Positions 40,811-51,429 of a stretch of 64,000 bases of DNA are shown piece by piece. A program made the translations under genes and the position numbers. This DNA is from Anodontia alba (taxonomy: Eukaryota > Mollusca > Bivalvia > Lucinida > Lucinidae), in the NCBI GenBank assembly GCA_964016985.1, contig OZ024823.1, positions 124,748,924 to 124,812,923 of the forward strand, given 5' to 3'. The notes beneath the pieces were generated by a model that had not been told where the DNA came from, did not search any database, and saw nothing but the letters and a program-made list of their open reading frames with translations. Positions within the stretch are counted from its first letter, which is position 1; each line of letters begins with the position of its first letter.

Positions 40811-41458
40811 CTGCATACATGCAGTTGTAGCTTTAAAAGATATGCATTTTTTTCCAGGGAATTTAACGCTTCTGAAATTGTTTTGCCTCCCTTCTGGAAA
40901 AAGGACTACTTTAAAAGGAAATAATTCGCATTGTTTCACCTTTTAGAGTAGACCGAATATTTCCTGACGTTAAAGTGGCTTTTCTTCATTTTGATATTTA
41001 CCATTTACGGTCAGAACAACTTAACTATCGAAACTATAGAATTTCCCCAGCCAGTTCTGGCCGGGCACTTTCAACGAAAATTCTGAATATCAGCTAGCAG
41101 TATAAAATTTTAGAATAAACAAGAAAATAAAAAATAAAATAAAACAAACAAAAAACCATTACTCAGTAAACTAAATAATTTCTTTCATGGATACTTGCAT
41201 AACCTGCGTTTTCTCTATACATAAATGTACCTATACATTATGTCTACCCTCTTTGCCTAGACTGTACACGAAAAAAGCCAGTTTGTAACCGCAAAATTGC
41301 AATATTATTCATTACGAAATTCAAGTATTATCACTTTTTTTTTCAGTCATAAAATATCAATTTGATTCTTAGTGGCTGTCTACATTACGAATTAATTTTT
41401 CGTGCCTCTATTTTGGCGAAACCCTCATTTTAGACAGGACAGGTAAATTCCTGATTTT
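40811..41458. other. intronic sequence, no recognised feature
   Basis: CCTCCCTTCTGGAAAAAGGA...AAAGGAAATAATTC resembles parts of the element at 58263. Otherwise AT-rich and featureless. Confidence 0.35.
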
Positions 41459-41718
41459 CATCAAGAAAATATACCTATATAATTTTGACCCCCTTAGACC
41501 CCACTTTTACAGTAAAATTGGGGTATACGGAGGTATAAATTATTTTTCAAATTTCTGCTTAAAAACATAGATTGTGGGTACTCGTTAGAACCGCCTCGGT
41601 GAGGCGGTTCTAATGGGTACCCACAATCTATGTTTTGAGCAGAAATATGAAAAATATCAGAATTTTATCTGAAAACTTTCAGTTTTGATATGGTGAAATT
41701 TTCAATATATTCGTAATG
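41459..41718 (+). mobile_element. Rep-A with terminal deletion
   Basis: Left end CATCAAGAAAATATACC. Near the right end, GAATAGGCGTGTTT is missing (ATATATTCGTAATG). Tip CTCGGTGAG. Confidence 0.9.
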
Positions 41719-41961
41719 AATAGGAGTTTTCTGTTAGTGGCAAATATCAATACAAAGAAAAAGCTACATCAGAGAAGACTCGGATTACTTTTATCTTTTC
41801 GGAAGAAGCATCGTGTACAGTAGAGTAAACAGAATTCACAAATGTTTACCGAACTTGTAAAAAATAGCGGAAAATCTAGCAAGTGCACCCAGTCCCTTTA
41901 ACTGAAAAAAAAACACCAACAAAACAAAACAAAAAAAAAAAAAACCCAAAAAACAGCTTAC

Positions 41962-42186
41962 CAGAAATGCCCTTCAGGGCTGATTCAACATCACTTCCGA
42001 GGCGAGAGGCGTTGATACAAAGTATCAGAACAGCAATGTTCGGATCTATGTCTGTGTAATTCTCGCACACACTTGCAGTGAGATCCTTGTTCTCAGTATC
42101 AAACTGGGTCTTCAACATGGCCATCATCTCCTGTAATACCAGATCGGCCAATTCCCCTTTTCTGGGGCTGAATAACTGTACTTGAA
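41962..42186 (-). CDS. exon 3 of coiled-coil/unknown-domain gene
   Basis: Acceptor TTTTTGTTACAG ends at 42187; donor GTAAGC begins at 41961. 225 bases with phase 1 at both ends, so it joins exon 2 (..KRTVK-V-QVQLFS) and exon 4 without breaking the frame. Encodes VQVQLFSPRKGELADLVLQE, then MMAMLKTQFDTENKDLTASV and DPNIAVLILCINASRLGSDV. The VLILCINASR strand followed by a helix looks like the core of an alpha/beta domain continuing into exon 4. The family is not recognised. An A-rich, low-complexity stretch begins 10 bases into the following intron. Confidence 0.8.
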
Positions 42187-42261
42187 CTGTAACAAAAACA
42201 CAAAAACGGTGAACTGATACAACTCAGGGGGCGGTCACACTCACATGAATAAATTATACTC

Positions 42262-42620
42262 TTAAAGGCTTAATATTCCTCAAAATAGACATTTTCTTTT
42301 TTTATCCAAGAAAGGTTTAATAAATTGATACATAGTATAATATATAGTACTAATACAGCCTGTAAAATTTCAGTTAGTCTCTCGTTTTTGAACTGGATAA
42401 AAAATGAAATGATTTTTTTATCGTATCTCTGAATTACTGTTGACAACATTAATTCAGAGATACGATAAAAAATTATTTCATTTCAAGTACGAGAGACTAA
42501 CTAAAATTTTATAGGCTATCAGGTGTCACATTTTATGATTGTATTGATACCATATATCAATTTATTAAACCTTTTCTTGGATAATAAAATGTCTATTTTT
42601 GAGGAATATGGAGCCTTTAA
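42262..42620. mobile_element. Rep-N long palindrome
   Basis: Outer ends TTAAAGGCTTAATATTCCTC / GAGGAATATGGAGCCTTTAA. Arms continue through ATAGACATTTT, CCAAGAAAGGTTTAATAAAT and AATTCAGAGATACGATAAAA to a centre near 42440. Nearly the whole 360 bases can fold. Second copy 53716-54021. Confidence 0.85.
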
Positions 42621-42675
42621 CGCTTAATTGTAATCTTTAGCATGTTGGGTAATAATTGGAGCAGAAACATTTTGA

Positions 42676-42929
42676 CATTACGAAAACATGCCTATTCAAT
42701 TACATTGAAAATTTTACCACCAAAAACTGAAAAATTTTCATAGAAAAAAAATCTGATATTTTTTTATATTTCCGCTCAAAACATAGATTGTGGGTTCTAA
42801 CGAGTACCCACAATTTATGTTTTTGAGCAGAAATAATAAAAAATAATGTATACCCCTGTAAACCCAAGTTATACTGTATAAAAGTGGGGTTTAAGGGGAT
42901 CAAAATTATATAGGCATGTTTTCGTGATG
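42676..42929 (-). mobile_element. Rep-A with shortened hairpin
   Basis: Ends CATTACGAAAACATGCC and GGCATGTTTTCGTGATG. The tip is deleted (ATTGTGGGTTCTAACGAGTA). Confidence 0.9.
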
Positions 42930-42944
42930 TATTATTACTTATTT

Positions 42945-43032
42945 TTTCCAGAAAATAGGTTTGACCTTTCGTGCAAGTTGTCTCCTTTGGAGACAATTTG
43001 CATAAAAGGTCAAAACCTATTTTCTCGGAAAA
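42945..43032. repeat. hairpin repeat
   Basis: GAAAATAGGTTTGACCTTT / AAAGGTCAAAACCTATTTTC enclosing CAAGTTGTCTCC / GGAGACAATTTG. A stem of about 35 bp, with Rep-A 15 bases to the left. Confidence 0.75.
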
Positions 43033-43225
43033 TAATACAAACATAATGAAATTTGCGTCTGCTGAATTTGCCCATGGAGTGGTAAAGGGTAAATGAATGA
43101 TTTGGGCCCAGGTAGCAAAATATTTCCTTTATGAGCTGTACTCCACCCTTTTTGGAAAGGATTTAGACATTCTGCCGGAGTCGTCTCTCGTTGTAAAAGG
43201 GCGGAATCTCTTTTATCCAGTCACC

Positions 43226-43252
43226 CATTACGAAAACACGCCTATTCAAATA
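43226..43252 (-). mobile_element. Rep-A left end, split by LINE
   Basis: CATTACGAAAACACGCC then TATTCAAATA. The element resumes after the LINE at about 44563. Confidence 0.85.
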
Positions 43253-43255
43253 ATT

Positions 43256-44083
43256 AAATTTCAACTCGATCGAAAATCTCTTGAAACCATTTATATTGTA
43301 TTTATAAGACCGTTGCTTGAGTATGGCGATGTCATATGGGATAACTGTACCCAGTACGAAAAACGAGAACTGGACAAAATACAAAATGAAGCTGCCAGAA
43401 TAGTTACGGGAGCAACAAAGTTAATTTCGTTAAACACACTCTATTCTGAAATTCGATGGGAAACTCTCGAACAGAAACGCAAAAATCACAGGTTAACTCT
43501 TTTCTATAAAATGAGGTACAGTTTAACTCCACAGTATCTATCTTCTTTGGTACCTGAATCTATTAGTAATGTTTCTAATTATGATTTAAGGCATTCAAAT
43601 AATCTACGAGGAATCAATGCTGGAACCACTCAGTATAAACAATCTTTTCTGCCAACGGCCATCAAAGAATGGAATAATCTGCCATTAGAACTCCAGCAAA
43701 GTAATTCTGTTAACTCTTTTAAATATAACTTAACTAAAGACAAGGAACAAACACCGAAATACTATTATACTGGCAGTCGCCGTCTCCAGATCCTACACAC
43801 TCGTTTGCGCACTCACTGCAGTGCTTTGAATCTGGATCTGTTCCTGAAAAATGTCTCTGAAACTCCACTGTGTAGTTGTGGTAGTATCGAGGATTCGCAG
43901 CATTATTTTTTCCATTGCTCACATTACCAAACTCAACGCACAGCTTTAATGAATGCTATTTCTAAAGTTCAGACACCTACTTTAAATCTGCTGCTATACG
44001 GCAGCTCAAACCTCTCTGTTGACATAAACAAAGCCATTTTTGAGAAAGTTCATAAATTTATTTTGGACACTAAACGGTTTTAA
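43256..44083 (+). CDS. LINE ORF2 C-terminal part, open
   Basis: An uninterrupted frame to a stop at 44081-44083. It covers the RT thumb (FQLDRKSLETIYIVFIRPLL, EYGDVIWDNC), a connecting region (QNEAARIVTGATKLISLNTL, FLPTAIKEWNNLPLELQ) and a terminal zinc-binding-like motif CSCGSIEDSQHYFFHCSHYQ. In LINEs this protein reverse-transcribes the element at the target site, but the endonuclease and RT palm are absent here, so it is not functional. The lack of stops over about 275 codons shows a recent insertion. The region upstream of 43253 in the same frame is unrelated flanking sequence. Confidence 0.85.
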   Translation, partial: KFQLDRKSLETIYIVFIRPLLEYGDVIWDNCTQYEKRELDKIQNEAARIVTGATKLISLNTLYSEIRWETLEQKRKNHRLTLFYKMRYSLTPQYLSSLVPESISNVSNYDLRHSNNLRGINAGTTQYKQSFLPTAIKEWNNLPLELQQSNSVNSFKYNLTKDKEQTPKYYYTGSRRLQILHTRLRTHCSALNLDLFLKNVSETPLCSCGSIEDSQHYFFHCSHYQTQRTALMNAISKVQTPTLNLLLYGSSNLSVDINKAIFEKVHKFILDTKRF

Positions 44084-44560
44084 ATCTGTGGTAAATGCAT
44101 GTTGCAGGTACAACTTGTCCTGAACAACATCTGCATTGTCTGCCTGTGGATGCAAGCTCAGTTGTTCCTCTCCAAGAATGCCATTTTCATATACCTTGTT
44201 ATACACTGTTTGATTCTTATTACTGTTTTCTTAATACAAACACTTATTGAATTATTTATTTATTATTTATCTATTTATTTTCATTTTTTTTTACTTTTTC
44301 TTTATTCTTATTTCTTTTTTTTATTCTATATTTTTGTGTGTGTTTTATCAACTAATTTATTTTACCTTCTCACATGAAATAAACCACAACATTTTGCCTT
44401 GATCTGTGAAACAATCTGCCTTCAAGTCAACAACGAAATATACACCGTAGAGGAGAAGAACTCTATAAGTATTTATATGCTTTCGTTCTAATCCTATATC
44501 GTTTGTATGTCAAATTTGTTACTTTCTTGTACTTGTATTATGTAATAAAATATGTTTAAA
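44084..44560 (+). other. LINE 3' UTR
   Basis: T-rich stretch (44270-44370) and conserved terminus. Part of the LINE insertion. Confidence 0.6.
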
Positions 44561-44818
44561 CCAATATATTGAAAAAGTTACAACCAAAATCTGAAAAATT
44601 TCAGATAAAAAACTCTGATATTTTTCATATTTCTGCTCAAAACATAGATTGTGGGTACCCGTTAGAACCGCCTCGGCGAGGCGGTTCTAACTAGTACCCA
44701 CAATGTATGTTTTTTTAGGCAAAATAAGAAAAATAATGAATACCCCTGTAATCCCAGTTTTACTATATAAAAGTGGGGTTTAAGGGGGTCAAAATTATAT
44801 AGGCATGTTTTCGTGATG
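44561..44818 (-). mobile_element. Rep-A remainder after LINE
   Basis: Resumes AATATATTGAAAAAGTTAC, with hairpin (tip CTCGGCGAG) and right end GGCATGTTTTCGTGATG. Together with 43226-43252 it forms one complete element. Confidence 0.9.
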
Positions 44819-44904
44819 AAAATGTCATACCTTGTGAAAAGGCGACTACGATATATATGCGAACTCTTGCCTTGATTTTTCCCTTTCAACCCTGTAGACT
44901 AAAA

Positions 44905-45125
44905 CATATGAGCCCACTCAGCGAAAACTGCCTTCGGATCATGTGCAGACAGCGAATGCCTAGATCAGACTGCTTGGTTGCGCAGTCTGATCAGGGCCTT
45001 CAGTGTCCGCTAGCAGAAGCACTAGATAATAAAGAATGTATAAATGAAAAGCAAAGGCCACGATGATACTTTGCGCATGCACAGGATGATCTGAATCTGC
45101 GCATTTTGCGCATGTTCAAAGGCAC
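44905..45125. mobile_element. Rep-H element
   Basis: ATGTGCAGACAGCGAATGCC, TGCGCAGTCTGATCAGGGCC, AAAGGCCACGATGATACTTT and GCGCATGCACAGGATGATCT. Parallels 13130-13316. Confidence 0.6.
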
Positions 45126-45300
45126 GTTTTCACTTGACACGACTCATATACCTTTGCAATCAGTAAAATTCCAGATAAGAAGTGTCGTTACGAGCCTGTT
45201 TTGATTTTACAGACACAATGTTTTGCAAAACGAATCACTATTTTTTGCAAAAAGAATGTAAATGTCCAAACATGAACGATGAAAAAGTTCATTTTAGAGG

Positions 45301-45579
45301 CATTACGAAAACACGCCTATTCAAATATATAGAAATTTTCACCTCCAAAAACAGAAATTTTTCAGATAAAAAACTCTGATATTTTTCATATTTCTGCTAA
45401 AAACATAGATTGTGGGTACTCGTTAGAACAGCCTCGGCGAGGCGGTTCTAACGAGTACCAACAAACTATGTTTTTGAGCAGGAATAAGAAAAATAATGTA
45501 TACCCCTGTAAACCCCAGTTTTACTATATAAAAGTGGGGTTTAAGGGGGTCAAAATTATATAGGCATGTTTTCGTGATG
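45301..45579 (-). mobile_element. Rep-A, full length
   Basis: Ends CATTACGAAAACACGCC and GGCATGTTTTCGTGATG. Tip with one mismatch (AACAGCCTCGGCGAGGCGGTT). Confidence 0.9.
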
Positions 45580-45654
45580 TAATGCTTGTTCCATTTGGAA
45601 CTTGCATAATTACACTTCATCTTTAGTCACTGTATCGCCTTTCCCTATTTATTG

Positions 45655-45893
45655 CAAAGTTTACCCATTTATATCTTACGTTACATAAAAAGAACATTGG
45701 CAAACAGTGTAGAACCAGATCAAACGCCGCAGAACGCGGCGTTTGATCAGGGTCTACACTATTTGCATTAACTACTGGAATTTCCAGAACAAAAATTGAA
45801 AGTAATAACAAAATAATAAGACACATTGCTATTGGGAATAGATGGTCCAAAGAGTTGTGGTAGAAGAATCCACACCGCGTAAATGGGTAAAGA
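45655..45893. mobile_element. Rep-G shell with core C
   Basis: Core 45700-45768 (GCAAACAGTGTAGAACCAGA ... GGGTCTACACTATTTGC, with loop CAGAACG). The shell runs from TTTACCCATTTATATC to CCGCGTAAATGGGTAAA. Confidence 0.65.
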
Positions 45894-46140
45894 CAAATAA
45901 AAAATAAGACGTGTCTTGGTCATTTGTCTTATCACTGATAAGAGACTGGGCACAACGAAGCCTATTACATGTATACTGTCAAATAAACGATAGACAGGTT
46001 GAGGCACAATAGAAGAATTAAGTACTAGCTTATCTATCTGTTCCATAGGTAATATCTGGGGCAAAAATATCTGGGGTGACCCTTCAGAAGGCCTCTTTAC
46101 AACCCCCTGCTCGGATCTTATAATAGCCTCTTTATGACTT

Positions 46141-46415
46141 CATTTCGAAAACACGCCTATTCAAATATACTGAAAATTTTACCAAAAAATGAAAATTTTC
46201 AGATAAAAAATTCCGATATTTTTCATATTTCTGCTCAAAACATAGATTGTGAGTACTCGTTAGAACCGCCTCGACGAGGCGGTTCTAACGAGTACCCACA
46301 ATCTATGTTTTGAGCAGAAATAAGAAAAATAATGTATACCCCTGTAAACCCCAGTTTTCCTATATAAAAGTGGGGTTTATTGGGGTCAAAATTATATAAG
46401 CATGTTTTCGTGATG
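46141..46415 (-). mobile_element. Rep-A, full length
   Basis: Ends CATTTCGAAAACACGCC and GCATGTTTTCGTGATG. Tip CTCGACGAG. Confidence 0.9.
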
Positions 46416-46507
46416 GATGTTGATTTCTCTTGCATAGAATCAGGAAAAGGGCAATAAACTCATTAGTGAGTGGTACGTCTTTTGGTCTCATTTTTGCTAT
46501 GTCTTTA

Positions 46508-46742
46508 ACCTATTGTAGACTGAATGAACTCCCCCACACTATATATAGGAAGATTCTAATTATGAGATTAGGTATACAAGGCTATGTGATTTAAATATTC
46601 CTAGAGAAAAATGGTTGAACTATTAGCAAACGGTTGGAGACCCTGATCAGACGCCGCGTTCTGTGGCGTCTGATCCGGGTCTGCACTGTTTGTCAATTAC
46701 CCTATAAGGGTCTCTAAACTATAATGGATTAAAAATGTTTCC
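46508..46742. mobile_element. Rep-F shell with core C
   Basis: AACCTATTGTAGACTGAATG, GAGAAAAATGGTTGAACTAT, core 46625-46692, then AATTACCCTATAAGGGTCTC. Same order as 9906-10140. Confidence 0.7.
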
Positions 46743-47746
46743 AGACCGTAAGACCTAGTAACATGAGTAAAAGGGGTTTGTAGAATGGCGTATAGCGACT
46801 GTCCAAACCAAAACTGCTTCTTTCACATTGTTAGTAAGTAGTGTAGTTTTATGGAGATCCTTCACCTTGTGCGTTGATAGGTTGGTAAGGATCTTTACTG
46901 TTCGTATTTTTCATACTTTTCATGCTTTTCCATAGCCGGTCTCGAATCAAATACTCCCACAATATGTAGTATAGTCAGCTTGCAGTGGCTCGAACATGTT
47001 CGGGATCATGGAAAGTTCTAGACATGGGTAGTTCAAACAACCACTGTGGTTCAATCACAGCGCCAGGCCAGGGGGCAAATGTGGATAATCCAGGGCTGTC
47101 TTTTCGATCGTCTATAACGGAATGCTAAGTGTATTCATATGAATGGCCACGATTATGCAATTCTAATGAGTAAACATAACATATTTATACATGATATTTT
47201 TTTCCCCTAAAAATATACCTAAATATTTGTTTTTGAGAATTTTGTGGGGACTCAAAAAGGAGTTCGAATCAGCCAGGGTAAACGAAATACCATGCCCGAC
47301 TTGTTCAAATTGTCCCATTCCACAACTTTGGTTACAGGTTTTATTTGACTTCATTGCAGTTCGTGTTGTGATGTATGGCGACCGTAAAATGTGATTACAC
47401 TGCAGCTGGGGTTAAGTTCCGCGTGGTGGCTGTAAAAAGTCTCCATGTACTTCATGGAAGTGCAGTTTTGTTTTATTTTTATTTCCTTGGGATCTTTGAG
47501 TCCATTCTGATATGTAGGAAAATCGAGTTCCGCTTAAGCCGGTGCTGGGGGTGGGGGTGTGTGCGGGGGGGGGGGGGGGGGGAGGTGCGTATGCAGCCCT
47601 GCAAACTAATTGCTGCAATAAGAAGCGTCGCAGTAAAATATGTGTTTAGTGGTTCTAGTGCAGCCTTTATACACTTTAATCAAATGATAAAATATAATAA
47701 CTGCATGTCTAGGAGTATACTTTCCGTCGGATGGAAATATGCCTTA
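46743..47746. other. intronic sequence, no gene
   Basis: Fragments with GGCTCGAACATGTTCGGG and TCAAAAAGGAGTTCGAATCA resemble pogo-like MITE pieces. A run of about 24 G lies at 47558-47581. No exon signals were found. Confidence 0.35.
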
Positions 47747-47963
47747 CCGTAATAACTTCAAATATTGAAACAAACACGCCTAGGCAAACAGTATCGACCC
47801 CGATCAGACGCCGCTAAACGCGGCGTCTGATCGGGGTCTACACTGTTTGCCAATCATCCAGCAATAATTTAGACACACCAATAGGTAGTAAAACAGACTT
47901 TCATTTTTTTTGACAAATATGGTAAGGAGCTAAGGTCCCAATACTTAAGGTAAATACGTTACA
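47747..47963. mobile_element. Rep-E with core C
   Basis: TTACCGTAATAACTTCAAAT at the left. Core 47783-47851 is nearly perfect (CCCCGATCAGACGCCGC-taaac-GCGGCGTCTGATCGGGG). Then ATTTAGACACACCAATAGGT and GTCCCAATACTTAAGGT. Confidence 0.75.
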
Positions 47964-48692
47964 TCTTTTGTGGTGCATTTGTAAATATCTGATTTATGTT
48001 TTTTTGTTTTTTTTTTGTTGTACGCATGCGTGTACATTAAGGGGAACTCATAAACTTTCAAGGTAGGCATCTCTGTCAAAATTGATTAGCTTCCTTCTGA
48101 AAAAAGGGGTAAACTATAAAAGGAAAAACGATCCTCTCCTTGGAAGCACATTATTTCCCTTTACAAACCCCTTTTCCTTTTACGAAACTTGTCATTCCCT
48201 ACAATGTGGCTGTTTTCAGACTTATGTCTGGCATTTTTGCCATATCCAAGCCATAAACAGACTTTCTAATCCCCGGACATTAATTCCCATATTTTTTTCC
48301 TAAATCTCTGTTCAGGCTGATAGGCATGGTGGGCGAAATGTGCTTACCAAGTAAATCTCACTTCCATGGGTGCCTGGGTATACCCCATTTATTTTAGGTC
48401 CATGTTTGTGAACATTACAAAATTTGTCTTTGTGTATATCGCTTTTATGACTTGCAGAAATATAATATGTACGATTTCGGTATGTTGACCTCTGCCTCAT
48501 TTCAGAAGGAAACAGGTGTATAAGAAAGCAGACTGGAAGTCACAAGCGTTGTCTCGTCAAAATGGCGGAAAATCTACTAAGTACAACAAAAGTCCAATGG
48601 CTCGAACACCGATTGCTCTTTACTGTGCCTGATTCAAACTCGTTTTTGAATAGCTCAAGACACCAAATACTTAGCGAATTTCGGGGAGTTTT
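47964..48692. other. intronic sequence, no gene
   Basis: Contains CCTTCTGAAAAAAGGGG...CCTTTTACGAAAC. The stretch 48590-48670 has GGCTCGAACACCGATTGCTC, a pogo-like piece shared with 52840-52910. Confidence 0.35.
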
Positions 48693-48972
48693 CATAACGA
48701 AAACACGCCTATTTAAATATATTGAAAATTTTACCACCAAAAAAAATTAAAAATTTCAGATAAAAAAGTCTGATATTTTTCATATTTCTGCTCAAAACAG
48801 ATTGTGGGTACTCGTTAGAACCGCCTAGACTAGGCGGTTCTAACGAGTACCATAATCTATGTTTTTGAGCAGAAGTAAGACAAATAACGTATACCCCCCT
48901 GTAAATCCCAGTTTTTCTATATAAAGTTACGGGGGTGGGGGGTCAAAATTATATAGGCGTGTTTTCGTGATG
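48693..48972 (-). mobile_element. Rep-A with paired tip change
   Basis: Ends CATAACGAAAACACGCC and GCGTGTTTTCGTGATG. The tip at 48818-48840 is GAACCGCCTA-gac-TAGGCGGTTC, so the C-G pair at the stem top is replaced by A-T. Confidence 0.9.
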
Positions 48973-48984
48973 TTACAATTTAAT

Positions 48985-49215
48985 CTTACATTGTATGTTG
49001 TGTGTACTCATTAGAATCGCCTCTTCGAGGCAATTTCAATAAAACCGACTCAACATACCATTGATTTATAGAAGATCGATAGAGACATCACTCATTTATT
49101 CCCACTTGCCTCCAAACATGGCGCTATGATTAACCCATATTGGCTCGAACTCTATGTACCCATGCCAAGAACTTTCCTGGGTCCCAAAGATGTTTGAGTG
49201 ATTGAAGTATGAGTA
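48985..49215. repeat. Rep-B-like hairpin piece in a dispersed repeat
   Basis: TTGTGTGTACTCATTAGAAT-CGCCTCTTCGAGGC... then CTTGCCTCCAAACATGGCGC and AAAGATGTTTGAGTGATTGA. The same two blocks flank Rep-N and Rep-A at 53672 and 54326-54430. Confidence 0.5.
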
Positions 49216-49224
49216 TATTTCTAT

Positions 49225-49320
49225 TAATCCTTATATCCCTACAGACTAAACAGCCGCCTTTGCAAACAGTGCAGATCTAGATGAGTCAATTCATCATGAT
49301 CTATTCTGTTTGCCATTCTG

Positions 49321-49352
<32 letters not shown>

Positions 49353-49445
49353 TAAACTAAAACCCCTATTTGTACTAATGGATGTATTCAAATTCAGAGA
49401 TGGGAGAGTCCACTTCAGAAACACAGGGATGAAAGGGTTAGGCGT
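49225..49445. mobile_element. degraded core C in T-rich shell
   Basis: GCAAACAGTGCAGATCTAGA ... GATCTATTCTGTTTGC (49261-49313), with shell TTAATCCTTATATCCC...AGGGATGAAAGGGTTA. A run of 27 T lies inside. Confidence 0.5.
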
Positions 49446-49457
49446 ATTTTGTACTAT

Positions 49458-49735
49458 CTCTGCGAAAACACGCATATATAGTTTTGACCTCCTTAAACAC
49501 AACTTTTATACAGTAAAACTGGGGTTTACAGGGGTATACATTAATTTTCTTATTTCTGCTCAAAATCATAGATTGTGGGTACCCGTTAGAACCGCCTCGC
49601 TGAGGCGGTTCTAACAAGCACCCACAATCTATATTTTGAGCACAAATATGAAAACTACCAGAATTTTTCATCTGAAAGTTTTCATTTTTTGATGGTAAAT
49701 TCTCAATATATTTGAGTAGGCGTGTTTTCGTAATG
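49458..49735 (+). mobile_element. Rep-A, full length
   Basis: Left end TGCGAAAACACGC, right end GCGTGTTTTCGTAATG. Tip CTCGCTGAG. It is 35 bases from the donor of exon 2, inside the intron. Confidence 0.9.
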
Positions 49736-49770
49736 GTATGAGTCCGGGTCCGTGTGGAAAACAATTATAC

Positions 49771-50410
49771 CTTTGACCGTTCGTTTCCTTTGTAGCTCTA
49801 GCTGCTTCCGTAGATCTTCAGTGTGTCGTATGTGTTTGGATGTTTCTTGTTCCAAGGCATCATTGCGCCTTCGAAGTTGTACTATCGTGCCTTTTAGTCC
49901 GTCATTTTCCTTACGCAATGCCATATTTTCCTGTATTAAAGATTTTTTGTCTTGCGCAATTTTTTTATTTTCTTTATCAAAATAAGCATTTATTCTTTTT
50001 AATGATTCGACTTGACTTTTCAAATCAGTCGCTTGCTTAGATAAGGTACTGTTTTCCTGTTTCAGATTAACGCATTCTGAGGAACTCTTTTCCAAAGACC
50101 GATTCTTTGTGTCCAACTCGGTATTGATCTGAAGTATGACCTTCTCTTTTTCTTTTATTTTGTCTTTTAACATTTTTATTTCATCGCTTCTAGTTACTGT
50201 ACTAACCAGTGGTTCGCGCCTGTCATGCAGAAGTCGAGTCATGCTAGTATCTGGTGAACTGCTTGCACGCTGCATGTGAGGTTCAAAATGATCATTTTCA
50301 TTCCGTATCGTACATGTAATAGGATATATTCCATTCGCCAAAGATTGCACCAGATATCCGAAGTTTTCCCCAGTGCTCTGTATACCTTTTATCTGGTCTC
50401 TAAGTGTCGC
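49771..50410 (-). CDS. exon 2: coiled-coil region
   Basis: Acceptor CATGTTTTTCACAG ends at 50411; donor GTATAATT starts at 49770. 640 bases, phase 0 in and phase 1 out. Starts ATLRDQIKGIQSTGENFGYL, passes a linker rich in Ser/Arg (QRASSSPDTSMTRLLHDRRE), and from about codon 75 to the end is a long heptad-rich helix (DEIKMLKDKIKEKEKVILQI ... SLIQENMALRKENDGLKGTI ... LRKQLELQRKRTVK). A coiled coil of this length implies dimer or oligomer formation. Together with exons 3-4 the protein would be a coiled-coil scaffold with a C-terminal folded domain. The cellular role is unknown. Confidence 0.85.
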
Positions 50411-50437
50411 CTGTGAAAAACATGGAATAGTATATTA

Positions 50438-50672
50438 ACCCTTAACCCATATATGCCGAATGGACTCTTCTACTTTAACTCTTTGGACAGGTCCATTTCC
50501 TATATAAAGAGGGGCTGGTTAGTTTTAATTATTGTCATGTTTTTGAGAAATTTCTTATCTTAATGCAAACAGTGTGGACCCTGATCAGACGCCGCGTTTT
50601 GCGGCGTCTGATCTGGATCTACACTGTTTGCCAATGTCCTTTTTATGGGACGTTAGGCTTACATGGGTTAAT
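50438..50672. mobile_element. Rep-G with perfect core C
   Basis: TTAACCCATATATGCCGAAT at the left, CTTACATGGGTTAA at the right. Core 50564-50631 has GATCAGACGCCGC-gtttt-GCGGCGTCTGATC. Confidence 0.8.
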
Positions 50673-50689
50673 GTGCCAAGCAATATTTG

Positions 50690-50815
50690 TAACAGACGAC
50701 GTTCTATTTTTTTTTTTTTTAGAGAAATCAATTCTTGCCATTTCATGTGAATCGTCTGCTTGGCAAACGATCCACATGAAACGGCAAGACTTACTTATTT
50801 GGCGTCAATAAGTTT
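50690..50815. mobile_element. Rep-Y hairpin element
   Basis: CAGACGACGTTC at the left. Central hairpin TTGCCATTTCATGTGAATCG-TCTGCTTGGCAAA-CGATCCACATGAAACGGCAA. Related to 60962-61120. Confidence 0.6.
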
Positions 50816-51010
50816 TGCGGCGTTACGTCATCTACATTCGTCGCGCGCAGAAATAGAGTTCTAAAGGAATATTTCTTTATTCTAAGAGGAAATAATTCTC
50901 CAAGGAATTATATAAATTCATATATTTCCTGTGGAAATTACTAAAAATAACTTCAGATTTGTAATATTATACATGTATCTCCCCTGCACCTGCACACAGA
51001 GTTTATCTAT

Positions 51011-51236
51011 CATCACGAAAACATGTCTATGTAATTTTGACCCTCTCAAACCCCACTTTTATATAGAAAAAAAAAAATGGGTTAGCAGGGGTATATATTA
51101 TTTTTTTCTGCTACAAAAGGCATGAGGCGGTCCTAACGAGTACCCACAATCTCTCTTTCGAGCAAAAATAACAAAAAGGTCACATTTTTTTCATCTGAAA
51201 TGTTTCGTTTTTGCAGCCATAAAATGTGTTTTCGTA
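51011..51236 (+). mobile_element. Rep-A, degraded
   Basis: Left end CATCACGAAAACATGTC. The left hairpin arm is deleted (CTACAAAAGGCATGAGGCGG) and the right end is diverged (ATGTGTTTTCGTATT). Confidence 0.8.
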
Positions 51237-51429
51237 TTTGATACTTAATTCAGTATGCAGGAACTTGGTGAATTATGAAGATTTTACTGACAGATAAAGA
51301 TTGCTGAGCATCGCGTCTTACAAATCCGACACCAGTGTCAGTACTTAAAAAAGTAAGTGGCTGTTTCCAGATTCATTGCTGGATCGACCTAAAGTATACA
51401 GATGTTGTTTACGTGATACATGTAATTGA

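Larger units (their letters stand above)
43253..44562 (+). mobile_element. 5'-truncated LINE insertion
   Basis: Lies between two pieces of one Rep-A. AATA is present at both junctions (short target duplication). The 3' end ATAAAATATGTTTAAACC is shared with the element ending at 36186. No poly-A tail. Confidence 0.85.

Noticed and set aside
47412..47752. Gly-rich and Pro-rich frames
   Set aside because: Generated by the G-run at 47558-47581 on opposite strands.
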